A DNA stretch of 13,536 bases from a bacterium (GTDB lineage: Bacteria; Desulfobacterota; DSWW01). A program made the translations under genes and the position numbers. The notes under the pieces are model-generated. The model ran no database searches. It worked only from the letters and a program-made list of their open reading frames with translations, and had not been told where the DNA came from. Positions 6,397 through 13,536 of this stretch are shown in pieces. The stretch spans positions 1 to 13,536 of the forward strand of contig JAUWSZ010000016.1 in assembly GCA_030609865.1 (NCBI GenBank), in the 5' to 3' direction. The stretch's first letter is position 1. Every line of letters starts with the position of its first letter.

Positions 6397-8850
6397 ATGG
6401 GAAGCGTGCGAAGGCTTGCGAAATTTGGGCTCATGGGATGGATGTCCGTCATCTTGTCTCTTGCCTTCATGATCGGGTGCTCGAGCAAGGATGAAGGCCA
6501 AGCACCTCCAAGGGCCCCACGAATCTCGATGTCCGTGTCCCTAAACCAGGTACCAACGGATCTAAGCAACCTACTCATGGAACGCTACTCCGTGGTCGAG
6601 GAGGACGGTACGGCCGGCGAGGTATGGGCTTTGCGTGTCTCAGACTGGTTGGATGACTTCTTTGGTGCAGAAGCTGGAGACTACACATACGATTTTATCA
6701 ATAGCGACGAACAGAGCCTGCTGGAGTGCCTGGGAGGCATCGTGGACCAGCTTCCCGGCTACGATGATCTCGAACATGCCTTTTTCTATGACGACAGCGC
6801 GAACGAGAACGGACTGCGGATTCTCTGGGACGAGCAGAAGAGCGCCTGCTACTATGCCAACCTCATGGACCAGGGCTCTGTTGTGAGCCGTCCCGACTGG
6901 AGCATCCTTGAGAGGACGGACTGCTCCTACGTGATGGAGATGGGAAGCCCGGTGCCTGTTCACGAAGGAGAGACCGTACACGTCGAAGGAATCGCAACCA
7001 TGGGGACCGACGTCATGGTATCGGGCCAGTTCGTCAAGTTCCACATCCAGGACGACACAGGTGGGATCTATGTGTTTGCCGACACAGACGCCACAGTCGA
7101 ACTGGACGGTTATGACGGCACCCTCTTTAACGAATTGAACATCTACCCGGGCGACCGGGTCGCTATCAAGGGGACCATCGGATCACACAACGGGATGGTC
7201 GAGTTCTATCCGGTCTCGGGATACCATGTGACCGTTTTCGAACGGGGTGTGCAGATCCCGGCACCTGTCGTCGTGTTCGACTCGGTGGATGACATCTACG
7301 ACAGCGCCTACACGTACGTGGGCGACCTGGTCCGGGTCAACGGAGTCGAATTGGACCCCGCATCTGTCTGGCCACCCTATGAAGAGAAAGCCAAGGAACT
7401 CGAGTTGAAGGCCGCCGGAGATACAGAGACACTCTATACGGACATCTACCCGGGATCCGGGATTCCGGGGTCTACGCCACCGGAGGGTTCTTTCGACCTG
7501 GTAGGCTGTCTCCACCGCGAAGAGGTTCAGGAAGGAGTGGCCTCCTACACGCTTTACCCGCGTGAGCTCTCCGACCTGAACCCGCTGGACGAGCCGAGTA
7601 TCTCAGGGCCTCAGCTGAGCGTCTTCAAAGCCAGCCGGCTCGCAGAGGAGGTAACCGTGCCTCTCGCCGGCCTCCCCCAGTGCCTCTATGACACGGGCAG
7701 AACGAATCGCGGTCAACCCGTGGGCCCGGAGGCTATCGTGACCCTGGCGAGCCTCATCCCGCCCGAGGTGGCCCTGGATCCAAAAGACTGGATGTACAAG
7801 ATCATTGCCAGCGATGGACGCCAGCCATCTGTGTCTCTCGAATTCGACCAGATGAAGAGCGGTGTGTTGTACGGCAGCGGGGAGGAGGTGAACAGCTACT
7901 TCTATCCTGACATGGGTCTGTCGCAGATCTTTTATCTGAACGACCTTAAGGAAATCGTGCTCTACCCACTCGGAGGCGGAGAGGGGCCCGAGCCTGGAGA
8001 GGCCGAGCACGGGCAGGGGGTCAACCTGATCATCAACGAGACAAACTACGCCGTGAACTTCGAGGACCTTCCGGGGCCGGGGCCAGACAACATTCTGGAC
8101 CTAGTCGAGTTCGTACCCAGCGACATCATCAGTCTTTACACGATGGCTGGCTTCTTCAAGAAACTCGATCAGATTCGCGCCCTCTATGATTACCGCCTGG
8201 TTTCCTATGCAGGCGATCAGGAGTGCACCATAACATTGGACGAATTGCAGACCGGAGAGGTCGAGCTCACCGGCCTGGCGAACGTAGTGGCGCCAGAGGG
8301 CTGCGAAATCGCCGATCTCTTCACGATTGAGATGATCCGCAAACTCATCGTCTTCGTTGATGATGAAAGCGAGGGGCAGACCCTGTACTGGAGAGATCTC
8401 GATACCGACCCGATAGATGTCGGGGAAGGAGAGACGGAAGAAGTGGTGTTCTTCGACACCGTATTGAATGAGGTTGGCCTTTCACAGGATGACAAAACGC
8501 TCTATGACTATAACCTGCTGGCATCAGACAATTTCGGAACCGACTTCCCCTATGGACACGATCACCTCGAGGACATGTACTTCAACCCCCTCACGAATCG
8601 GGGCTCTGTCGACGACCAACGCATGAGAGAGAACACGAACGCAGGTCGCTACTCGTTAAAGGGGATTCTCAAGATCATATTAAGGGAGGTCCCGCAGGAA
8701 GCACCTTCGATCTTTGTGGACGATACCCGCGATACGGGTTGGCTCTCGGACCCACACAGCGGGGACACCTGCAACGGCTGCCACGTAAAGCGGGGCCAGG
8801 TCGTAGAGAATATGGAGGTCAACTGCGCCCAGTGCCACACAATGCCATGA
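6397..8850 (+). CDS. Large repeat-containing lipoprotein with C-terminal di-CxxCH haem tail
   Basis: 817 residues, function unknown. A hydrophobic N-terminus ends in a lipobox-like FMIGC with C28 followed by Ser, so it is probably exported and lipid-anchored, perhaps on the outer membrane. Residues about 188-283 (GETVHVEGIAT, VKFHIQDDTGGIYVFAD, YPGDRVAIKGTIG, MVEFYPV) look like an OB-fold of the YhcR/exonuclease-associated kind. Four degenerate repeats share a hydrophobic helix followed by Y-x-[FIY]-x-x-x-S-like motifs: YDFINSDE at 98, YKIIASDG at 467, YDYRLVSY at 597 and YDYNLLASD at 703. The last 26 residues hold two c-type haem sites, CNGCH (C792-H796) and CAQCH (C810-H814). The protein is very acidic. 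Start is supported by AAGGAG at 6383-6388. Probably an extracytoplasmic electron-transfer or redox-linked binding protein; no known family of this full architecture comes to mind. Confidence 0.85.
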   Translation: MGSVRRLAKFGLMGWMSVILSLAFMIGCSSKDEGQAPPRAPRISMSVSLNQVPTDLSNLLMERYSVVEEDGTAGEVWALRVSDWLDDFFGAEAGDYTYDFINSDEQSLLECLGGIVDQLPGYDDLEHAFFYDDSANENGLRILWDEQKSACYYANLMDQGSVVSRPDWSILERTDCSYVMEMGSPVPVHEGETVHVEGIATMGTDVMVSGQFVKFHIQDDTGGIYVFADTDATVELDGYDGTLFNELNIYPGDRVAIKGTIGSHNGMVEFYPVSGYHVTVFERGVQIPAPVVVFDSVDDIYDSAYTYVGDLVRVNGVELDPASVWPPYEEKAKELELKAAGDTETLYTDIYPGSGIPGSTPPEGSFDLVGCLHREEVQEGVASYTLYPRELSDLNPLDEPSISGPQLSVFKASRLAEEVTVPLAGLPQCLYDTGRTNRGQPVGPEAIVTLASLIPPEVALDPKDWMYKIIASDGRQPSVSLEFDQMKSGVLYGSGEEVNSYFYPDMGLSQIFYLNDLKEIVLYPLGGGEGPEPGEAEHGQGVNLIINETNYAVNFEDLPGPGPDNILDLVEFVPSDIISLYTMAGFFKKLDQIRALYDYRLVSYAGDQECTITLDELQTGEVELTGLANVVAPEGCEIADLFTIEMIRKLIVFVDDESEGQTLYWRDLDTDPIDVGEGETEEVVFFDTVLNEVGLSQDDKTLYDYNLLASDNFGTDFPYGHDHLEDMYFNPLTNRGSVDDQRMRENTNAGRYSLKGILKIILREVPQEAPSIFVDDTRDTGWLSDPHSGDTCNGCHVKRGQVVENMEVNCAQCHTMP

Positions 8851-8857
8851 GGCAAAA

Positions 8858-8885
8858 GGTCAGGGGTCAGGGATCGGGGATCAGG
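8858..8885. repeat. Four tandem heptamers of the GGTCAGG type
   Basis: GGTCAGG, GGTCAGG, GATCGGG, GATCAGG follow without gaps, 8 bases after the lipoprotein stop. Same unit length as the CTAA heptamer arrays nearby but a different sequence. Confidence 0.7.
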
Positions 8886-8920
8886 CCCCGCGCCCGAACG
8901 AGAAGCATGGAAGGGGTGGG

Positions 8921-8955
8921 AGCTAAACGCTAATAGCTAACGGCTAATAGCGAAA
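8921..8955. repeat. Five tandem CTAA-type heptamers
   Basis: AGCTAAA, CGCTAAT, AGCTAAC, GGCTAAT, AGCGAAA in strict 7-base register, preceded by GGG so that the array begins GGGAGCTAA. The same opening recurs at 9224 and 12230. The core CTAA is kept in four units while the flanking bases vary. Confidence 0.72.
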
Positions 8956-8984
8956 GGGCAAAGGCGAAACAGCCCCACCGGCGT

Positions 8985-9018
8985 CCCCTCTCCCTCTGGG
9001 AGAGGGTTAGGGTGAGGG
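8985..9018. repeat. REP-like palindrome with purine tail
   Basis: CCCTCTCCC (8986-8994), loop TCT, GGGAGAGGG (8998-9006) is a perfect 9-bp stem followed by TTAGGGTGAGGG. This is a widespread intergenic palindrome in proteobacterial genomes. It may stabilise or end the lipoprotein transcript, but it has no T tract. Confidence 0.75.
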
Positions 9019-9082
9019 ACATTGCCAGGAGCAAGGGCTTGCCAAGTCGGAGCGAAGCGGAGGTGCCGAGCAATTACTGCGA

Positions 9083-9164
9083 CGCGGCAATCCCCCAGCA
9101 CAGAGGCTGTCATTCCGGCGGAAGCAGGAAGCCCGAGGCCCAGTGAGGCCGGGAGATTGCCACG
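9083..9164. repeat. Degenerate inverted-repeat remnant (MITE/REP-like)
   Basis: CGCGGCAATCCCCC (9083-9096) and GGGAGATTGCCACG (9151-9164) are complementary at 12 of 14 positions. Between them lies CATTCCGGCGGAAGC, and after them CACGCTTCGCTCGCAAT; both resemble common dispersed intergenic repeats of proteobacteria. The rest of the 390-base gap 8851-9240 holds no ORF, promoter or terminator that I can support. Confidence 0.5.
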
Positions 9165-9225
9165 CTTCGCTCGCAATATCCGCTTCTTGATCGGGCACGG
9201 GCACGAAAACGGAGCAACGGTTGGG

Positions 9226-9239
9226 AGCTAATGGCTAAA
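9226..9239. repeat. Two CTAA heptamers forming the ATPase gene leader
   Basis: AGCTAAT and GGCTAAA lie directly before the ATG at 9241 (one base between). The only ribosome-site-like sequence, GGGAG (9224-9228), is the repeat's own opening and lies 12 bases from the ATG, longer than usual. Confidence 0.6.
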
Positions 9240-9240
9240 G

Positions 9241-10350
9241 ATGAACCAACCCTTCCTGGAACTCAGGCGGCTGACCCGGGTCTTTGACACAAAGGTCGCT
9301 GTAGATGGGATCGATCTCAGCCTCTCCAAGGGGGAGTTCTTCGTGCTCCTGGGGCCGTCCGGATGTGGCAAGACCACCACACTCCGCCTGGTTGCAGGCC
9401 TGGACACGCCGGACCGAGGTGACGTCGTCCTGGGTGGACAGAACCTCGCAGGGCTGTCTCCACGAGACCGTAAGGTGGCCATGGTCTTCCAGGAGCATGC
9501 CCTGTACCCTCACATGCGCATCGAGGAGAACCTCGGCTTCAGCCTCAGAATGCAGGGAGTGCGCCGAAAAGAAATCAAGGCCCGCGTCTCGGAGGCGGCC
9601 GCTCTCCTCGGGCTGGAGCCGAAGCTCAAGCTCTGGCCTCACCAGCTCTCAGGAGGCGAAGCGCAGCGCGTGGCCCTGGGCAAGGCGCTGATGTGCAGGC
9701 CCACCCTGCTCCTGCTCGACGAACCTCTGAGCAACCTGGACCTCCCCCTGCGAAGAAAGCTGAGAGAGGAGATCCGAGCCCTCCAGCGCAGGAACGGGAC
9801 GACCACGATCTACGTGACTCACGATCAAAACGAGGCCATGGCCCTGGGGGACCGCATCGGCATCATGTCCGAAGGCAGACTTCTGCAGGTGGGAACCCCG
9901 AAGGAGATCTACGAACGACCCAACTGCCTCTTCTCCGCCACATTCCTGGGCTCGCCGCCGATCAACCTGGTCTCAGGGGAACTCCTGCCGGAGCAGAGGG
10001 CCCTGCGCTGGGCCCTCGGGGCCCCACCCATCCCCCTTCCCGAAGGCGCCTCCCGCATCAAGGGGATTTCGTCGAGGGAGGTATGGGTCGCTTTTCGCCC
10101 GGAGGACATCCTCGTGTCCACCCGTTCGGAAAAGCCTTTCGACGTTCACGGGGAGGTGGAATTCGTTCAGGACATAGGCTACGAGGTGCGCCTCGTTGTC
10201 TCCTGCGGTGAGAACACCCTCCGGGTGCGATGCACTCCCCTTTCCCGCGAAATTCGAGAGGGAACGACGGTCTACCTGAAAATAAATATGGAGAAGATGT
10301 TTCTCTTTGATCGGGAGTCAGGAGAACGGATCGCAGTGGATGAGGGATGA
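9241..10350 (+). CDS. ABC transporter ATP-binding protein, MalK/UgpC/MsmX type
   Basis: 369-residue ATPase that powers a CUT1-class sugar or polyol importer on the inner face of the membrane. It has Walker A GPSGCGKTT (about residues 38-46), Q-loop VFQEHALYPHM, signature LSGGEAQRVALGKAL, Walker B LLLLDEPLSNLD, D-loop and H-loop VTHDQNEAMALGDRIGIM. The C-terminal third (about 235-365) is the TOBE/MalK regulatory region, with GEVEFVQDIGYEVRLVV. Length and motif order fit the MalK group. The first permease overlaps its stop (ATGATG), so the genes are co-translated. The start has a weak, distant ribosome site inside a heptamer repeat. Substrate cannot be read from the ATPase; glycerol-3-phosphate, maltose, trehalose and others share this type. 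Confidence 0.93.
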   Translation: MNQPFLELRRLTRVFDTKVAVDGIDLSLSKGEFFVLLGPSGCGKTTTLRLVAGLDTPDRGDVVLGGQNLAGLSPRDRKVAMVFQEHALYPHMRIEENLGFSLRMQGVRRKEIKARVSEAAALLGLEPKLKLWPHQLSGGEAQRVALGKALMCRPTLLLLDEPLSNLDLPLRRKLREEIRALQRRNGTTTIYVTHDQNEAMALGDRIGIMSEGRLLQVGTPKEIYERPNCLFSATFLGSPPINLVSGELLPEQRALRWALGAPPIPLPEGASRIKGISSREVWVAFRPEDILVSTRSEKPFDVHGEVEFVQDIGYEVRLVVSCGENTLRVRCTPLSREIREGTTVYLKINMEKMFLFDRESGERIAVDEG

Positions 10351-11294
10351 TGGAGAAACGAGTGTCCACGCGGGATGAGAAACCGATTTCAGCAAGCCCC
10401 TTCAGGCCCGCGAGAGGTGCTGTCATCCCGTACGTCTTCGTGCTGCCGGCCCTTGTCTATCTCCTGTTCTTCTGGGGATATCCCGCCGGGTACGCCTTCT
10501 TTCTCAGCCTGACGGATACCACCTTCGGGCCCGGGACCAGCCATTTCGTCGGCCTGGAAAACTACAGGCTGCTGCTCGAGGACCCTCTCTTCTGGATCTC
10601 CCTGAAGAACAGCAGCGTCCTCTTCGTCGCTTCCGTCCTCCTGGAGGTCTCCCTCGGCCTTGCGGTCGCCCTCTATCTGTCCGAGTCGGGAAAGCGCTGG
10701 AAGGGGATCCTGATCGTCGCCCTGCTGTTGCCGTGGCTCTTCTCGGAGATCGTCACGGCCATGACCTGGAGATCGATCTTCCACGAGCCCTTCGGCCTCT
10801 TGAATGGATTGCTGAGACAGGCCGGCATCACGGAGGTCCCCTGGCTGAGCCGACCGAACACCGCCATGGCAGCCCTTGTCATCGCCTCCCTGTGGCAGGG
10901 GGTCGGGATCTCCGCCATGGTGATCCTGGCCGCGCTCCAGGCCATTCCCCCCAGGCTGATGGACCTCGCATCGATCGACGGCGCGGTGGGCTGGAGGAGG
11001 TTCCTGCACGTCGTTCTCCCGCAACTGAAGGGAGTGTTGCTCCTGGACGGCATGCTCGTGGGCATCAAGTCACTCGGCTCCTTTACGCTGGTCTTCGCCC
11101 TGACCGGCGGAGGGCCGGGCCACGGTACGGAAGTGCTCGCCACCCACATGTATCGGTTGACCTTTTCGCACTACGAGCTGGGGCACGCCTCCGCCGTGGG
11201 GGTCTGCCTGGCCGGGTTGTTCCTCGGCCTCGTCTCGATCGTCTATTTGCTCCAACGAGGAGGGCCCGAACCGGGCCGCAAGGTACTGCCATGA
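10347..11294 (+). CDS. ABC sugar transporter permease, MalF/UgpA-like
   Basis: 315-residue inner-membrane subunit. After a basic cytoplasmic N-terminus of about 28 residues there are about six hydrophobic segments, beginning VIPYVFVLPALVYLLFFWGY. The coupling (EAA) loop reads LMDLASIDGAVGWRRFLHVVLPQLKG, a slight variant of the usual EAA---G---------I-LP pattern, and contacts the ATPase. The conserved LTGGGPG motif appears before the last helix. The ATG at 10347 overlaps the ATPase stop; a second ATG at 10350 is equally possible and would shorten the protein by one residue. It pairs with the next permease through another ATGA overlap. Confidence 0.92.
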   Translation: MMEKRVSTRDEKPISASPFRPARGAVIPYVFVLPALVYLLFFWGYPAGYAFFLSLTDTTFGPGTSHFVGLENYRLLLEDPLFWISLKNSSVLFVASVLLEVSLGLAVALYLSESGKRWKGILIVALLLPWLFSEIVTAMTWRSIFHEPFGLLNGLLRQAGITEVPWLSRPNTAMAALVIASLWQGVGISAMVILAALQAIPPRLMDLASIDGAVGWRRFLHVVLPQLKGVLLLDGMLVGIKSLGSFTLVFALTGGGPGHGTEVLATHMYRLTFSHYELGHASAVGVCLAGLFLGLVSIVYLLQRGGPEPGRKVLP

Positions 11295-12094
11295 AACGGA
11301 TCGCTTCCTCTGCCCTGATGATACTGCTCCTCGCCTTCGTGGTCGGCCCGATCCTCTGGGTCGTCCTTACTTCGCTGAAGCCCGAATCCGAAATCCTGCG
11401 CCTTCCTGTGGTGTGGCTCCCAAGCTCGATCTCCTGGGAGCATTACGGGAGCGTGCTTTCAGACGTGGCGGTCCATCGATACATTGGCAACAGCCTCGTC
11501 GTGGCCGTGGCCACGGCCGTGCTGGCAACCCTTCTGGGAGCGCTGGCCGCCTATGGGTTCGGACGCTACCGTTTCCCGGGACGCTCGTTCCTGTTGGGCC
11601 TCCTGCTGCTGGTCCATCTCCTGCCCAACCTGCTAAGCATGACGGCCCTGTACCGCATCTGCGTCTCGGTTCACCTGCTCAACTCTCTGGTCGGGTTGAT
11701 CCTGGTCAAGGCTGCAGGACTCAGCCTGGTCGTCTGGCTGCTGAAGGGGTACTTCGAGTCCCTGCCCCCTCAGTACGAGGAGATGGCCCGCGTGGATGGT
11801 TGCAGCCCCCTCGGGGTCTTCTTCCGGGTCGTCGTGCCCCTGCGTATTCGCGGGATCCTCGTAACCGGACTGTTCTTCTTCGCTCAATCATGGAAGAGCT
11901 TTTTTCTGCCCCTGTTGCTCATCAACCGAAAGCAAAAGATGACGCTGCCGCTGGGCATCTATCAGTACGTGGGGGAGCACGGATTCGAAATCGGAAAGAT
12001 CTGCGCCCTGTCCGTGATCTCCATGGTTCCGATCCTGTTCCTCCTGTTTGTCCTGAATCGAATCGGATGGGAAAGCCTTAGGCCAAGTGGATAA
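11291..12094 (+). CDS. ABC sugar transporter permease, MalG/UgpE-like
   Basis: 267-residue inner-membrane subunit. The ATG at 11291 overlaps the stop of the first permease (ATGA) and gives the short basic start MKRIASSALM before the first helix; the open frame runs further upstream but that part is antiparallel-frame noise. About six hydrophobic segments. Periplasmic loop opening LTSLKPESEIL is typical of MalG. EAA loop: YEEMARVDGCSPLGVFFRVVVPLRIRG. The end FVLNRIGWESLRPSG replaces the usual '...y.vkGl..GavKG' tail, a small departure. The partner solute-binding gene follows after a 224-base gap filled with repeats. Confidence 0.92.
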   Translation: MKRIASSALMILLLAFVVGPILWVVLTSLKPESEILRLPVVWLPSSISWEHYGSVLSDVAVHRYIGNSLVVAVATAVLATLLGALAAYGFGRYRFPGRSFLLGLLLLVHLLPNLLSMTALYRICVSVHLLNSLVGLILVKAAGLSLVVWLLKGYFESLPPQYEEMARVDGCSPLGVFFRVVVPLRIRGILVTGLFFFAQSWKSFFLPLLLINRKQKMTLPLGIYQYVGEHGFEIGKICALSVISMVPILFLLFVLNRIGWESLRPSG

Positions 12095-12096
12095 CG

Positions 12097-12111
12097 CATC
12101 CCGCAGGGATG
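12097..12111 (+). other. Small hairpin after the permease stop
   Basis: CATCCC (12097-12102), loop GCA, GGGATG (12106-12111), 2 bases after the stop. There is no T tract, so it is not a standard terminator, but it could protect the 3' end or modulate read-through to the solute-binding gene. Confidence 0.3.
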
Positions 12112-12154
12112 TCCGCATGAGGGCGACAGGTGCAGGGATAAGAAGGCAAAAGCA

Positions 12155-12262
12155 GGTATTAGGTATTAGCCATTAGGTATTAGCCCACACCCCACCCCGT
12201 GGCGCGCGTTCTGATGGGAGGATTGGCTGGGAGCTAATACCTAACACCTAATACCTAACAGC
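12155..12262. repeat. Inverted pair of heptamer arrays (TTAG-type and CTAA-type)
   Basis: Left array 12155-12185: GGTATTA, GGTATTA, GCCATTA, GGTATTA, GCC. Right array 12232-12262: AGCTAAT, ACCTAAC, ACCTAAT, ACCTAAC, AGC. The right array is the reverse complement of the left at 25 of 31 positions by hand count, so the transcript could fold into a long stem with a 46-base loop. The right array opens GGGAGCTAA like the two arrays upstream of the ATPase gene. The gap 12095-12318 has no ORF. Confidence 0.7.
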
Positions 12263-12318
12263 CAGAGGTGAAAGGCGCCACCACGCAGCCCCGTGACGGT
12301 TTGGGCTGAGGAAAGACT

Positions 12319-13536
12319 GTGAAGAATCACTTGAACACTCTTCGCCACGTCGCATCACTGATCATGGTGACGACCCTTTTGGGCATGAGTTGCCAGCGCG
12401 AGGAACAGACATCGGAAAGGCGAATCACGGTTGCCCTGCCGCAGTGGTTCTCTCCTTCCGAGGACAGCCCGTGGCTCGAGAAGGCCTGGCAGACGATACG
12501 GGAAGAGAACCCGGAATGGGCCTTTGACCTGGAACTCGTACCCGGAAAGACAGAGCAGGTCCTGCAGAAGCTCAGGGTGGTCCATGCCTCGGGCGAGGGG
12601 CCGGACCTGGCCTGCGTCCGTCTGGAATCGATGCCCGCTCTTGTCGAGCAGGGCATTCTAGCGGCCATGGACGGCAAGTTACCGGCCCGGGTATGGGAGG
12701 CCCTGATACCCGCTCTCGTTCCGAGCGTGGAATGGCGGGGAATGCGCTACGTGCTGCCCTATGACATCGGTGTACGGGTGATCCTGTATCGCAGGGACCT
12801 GTTCGATGCGGCCGGGATCCCCTCGCCGTCCCCGACGTGGACCTGGGACGATCTCGTGGCCGGCGCCCGGAAGCTCACTCGGGACCTGGACGGCAACGGA
12901 ACGATCGATCAATGGGGCTTCGGGGTCCCGGCAGCCAGGAGCCGAAAATCGATTCTCCAGTGGCTGCCCTGGTTCTGGGGCCTGGGCGGAGATCTGCAAG
13001 ACAAGGACGGACAGATCACGCTCTGCACCCCGGCCGCGGTCGGGGCGATGCAGTGGTATCGTGACCTTGCCCACCGATATCGGGTGACTCCCCCCACCTT
13101 CTACGCGATGGATCAGGATACGATCTTTCAGGGGCTGGCCAGCGGCCTGTTCGCCATGACAGAGGGAGGGTCGTGGGAAAGGGCCATGCTGAAAAAGCAC
13201 AGCCAGTACAACGACGAGATACGGATCGCCCCCCTTCCCAAAGCTCGCCCCGGAGGCTCGTCTGCCCCGCTCGTCGACGGATGGGGATTCGGGGTCCTGT
13301 CGCAGGACAAGGAGAAGCTACCCGTCCTGGTTCGCCTTCTCGAGCATCTCTGCTCCACAGAGCACCAGCTCGCCAAGTACCGTGGTTCCGGCATGCTGTC
13401 GCCATTCCAGCCGGTGTATCAGGATCCCCTTTTCACCCAGGACCCGGAGGGCAAAGTGCTGGCCGCTTCGCTCCGGGACGCAAGGCCCGCCCCTACCCTT
13501 CCGTCGTTCCCCTCCATCTCCGAGGCCCTCGAGATC
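12319..13536 (+). CDS. ABC sugar transporter solute-binding lipoprotein, family 1 (3' partial)
   Basis: 406 codons are open to the end of the window with no stop; family members are usually 420-450 residues, so only a little is missing. GTG start at 12319 behind GAGGAAAG (12309-12316), giving MKNHLNTLRH, a hydrophobic stretch, and a cysteine at residue 25 (LLGMSC) that probably carries the lipid anchor, though the lipobox is imperfect. The mature part shows family-1 features: ITVALPQW at the first strand, GEGPDLACVRLESMPALVEQGIL, the hinge motif YVLPYDIGVRVILYRRDLFDAAGIP, TWDDLVAGARKLTRDLDGNGTIDQWGF, FAMTEGGSWE and APLVDGWGFGV. It would bind a carbohydrate or polyol outside the cytoplasmic membrane and deliver it to the two permeases. 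Being last in the operon, after a repeat-filled gap, is less common than being first. Confidence 0.9.
   Translation, partial: MKNHLNTLRHVASLIMVTTLLGMSCQREEQTSERRITVALPQWFSPSEDSPWLEKAWQTIREENPEWAFDLELVPGKTEQVLQKLRVVHASGEGPDLACVRLESMPALVEQGILAAMDGKLPARVWEALIPALVPSVEWRGMRYVLPYDIGVRVILYRRDLFDAAGIPSPSPTWTWDDLVAGARKLTRDLDGNGTIDQWGFGVPAARSRKSILQWLPWFWGLGGDLQDKDGQITLCTPAAVGAMQWYRDLAHRYRVTPPTFYAMDQDTIFQGLASGLFAMTEGGSWERAMLKKHSQYNDEIRIAPLPKARPGGSSAPLVDGWGFGVLSQDKEKLPVLVRLLEHLCSTEHQLAKYRGSGMLSPFQPVYQDPLFTQDPEGKVLAASLRDARPAPTLPSFPSISEALEI

Noticed and set aside
5961..6578. 205-codon minus-strand ORF
   Set aside because: It overlaps the promoter, structured RNA and terminator and runs antisense into the lipoprotein signal peptide; composition is arginine-rich shadow sequence.
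8858..9018. CRISPR array
   Set aside because: Repeat units are 7 bases and contiguous, with no 25-40-base repeats or unique spacers, and no cas genes.
10733..11290. N-terminal extension of the second permease
   Set aside because: Open upstream only as an out-of-frame shadow of the first permease; low-complexity Arg/Pro/Gly sequence, and the ATGA-coupled ATG at 11291 gives a proper permease N-terminus.
12097..12111. Intrinsic terminator after the second permease
   Set aside because: Good 6-bp stem but no following T tract, and the solute-binding gene of the same system lies downstream.

Overview
The window is GC-rich chromosomal DNA, probably from an anaerobic bacterium of the Desulfobacterota (former Deltaproteobacteria) or a similar Wood-Ljungdahl lineage. 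I infer this from three things: a MetV-MetF pair (methylenetetrahydrofolate reductase of the acetogen/sulfate-reducer type), a surface lipoprotein ending in two CxxCH haem motifs, and soluble PAS sensor kinases. There is no rRNA or tRNA to anchor taxonomy, so the assignment is tentative.

Layout. 3-1579: the end of an operon with metV (5' end outside the window) and metF, joined by an ATGA overlap and closed by a probable intrinsic terminator. 1641-1838: the C-terminal stub of a VapC/PIN toxin with no antitoxin. 1871-4846: two tightly coupled cytoplasmic kinases, PAS-PAS-HisKA-HATPase then REC-PAS-HisKA-HATPase. 4847-5113: a 108-bp inverted-repeat element plus a possible IS end. 5114-5503 (minus strand): a lone receiver-domain regulator, convergent with the kinases, with its own promoter. 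The two kinases and the lone receiver look like parts of one phosphorelay. No DNA-binding output domain is encoded beside them.

5504-6396 has no convincing protein gene but is rich in structure: two side-by-side long inverted repeats in AT-richer DNA, then a near-consensus sigma-70 promoter, about 170 nt of predicted structured RNA, and a textbook terminator. This promoter-RNA-terminator unit, about 200 nt upstream of the haem lipoprotein gene, is the best candidate in the window for something undescribed. It could be a free small RNA or an attenuated/riboswitch leader.

6397-8850 encodes an 817-residue lipoprotein with an OB-fold-like domain, four degenerate internal repeats and a short di-CxxCH tail. 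8851-9240 is a mosaic of repeats: heptamer arrays, a common REP-like palindrome, and a degenerate inverted repeat. 9241-13536 is a CUT1-type sugar/polyol ABC importer in the order ATPase, permease, permease, solute-binding lipoprotein. The solute-binding gene starts at a GTG and runs off the right end of the window.

Five short arrays of 7-bp units (four based on CTAA or its complement TTAG, plus one GGTCAGG-type array) lie in the gaps around the importer. One forms the leader right up to the ATPase start codon, and an inverted pair separates the permeases from the solute-binding gene.
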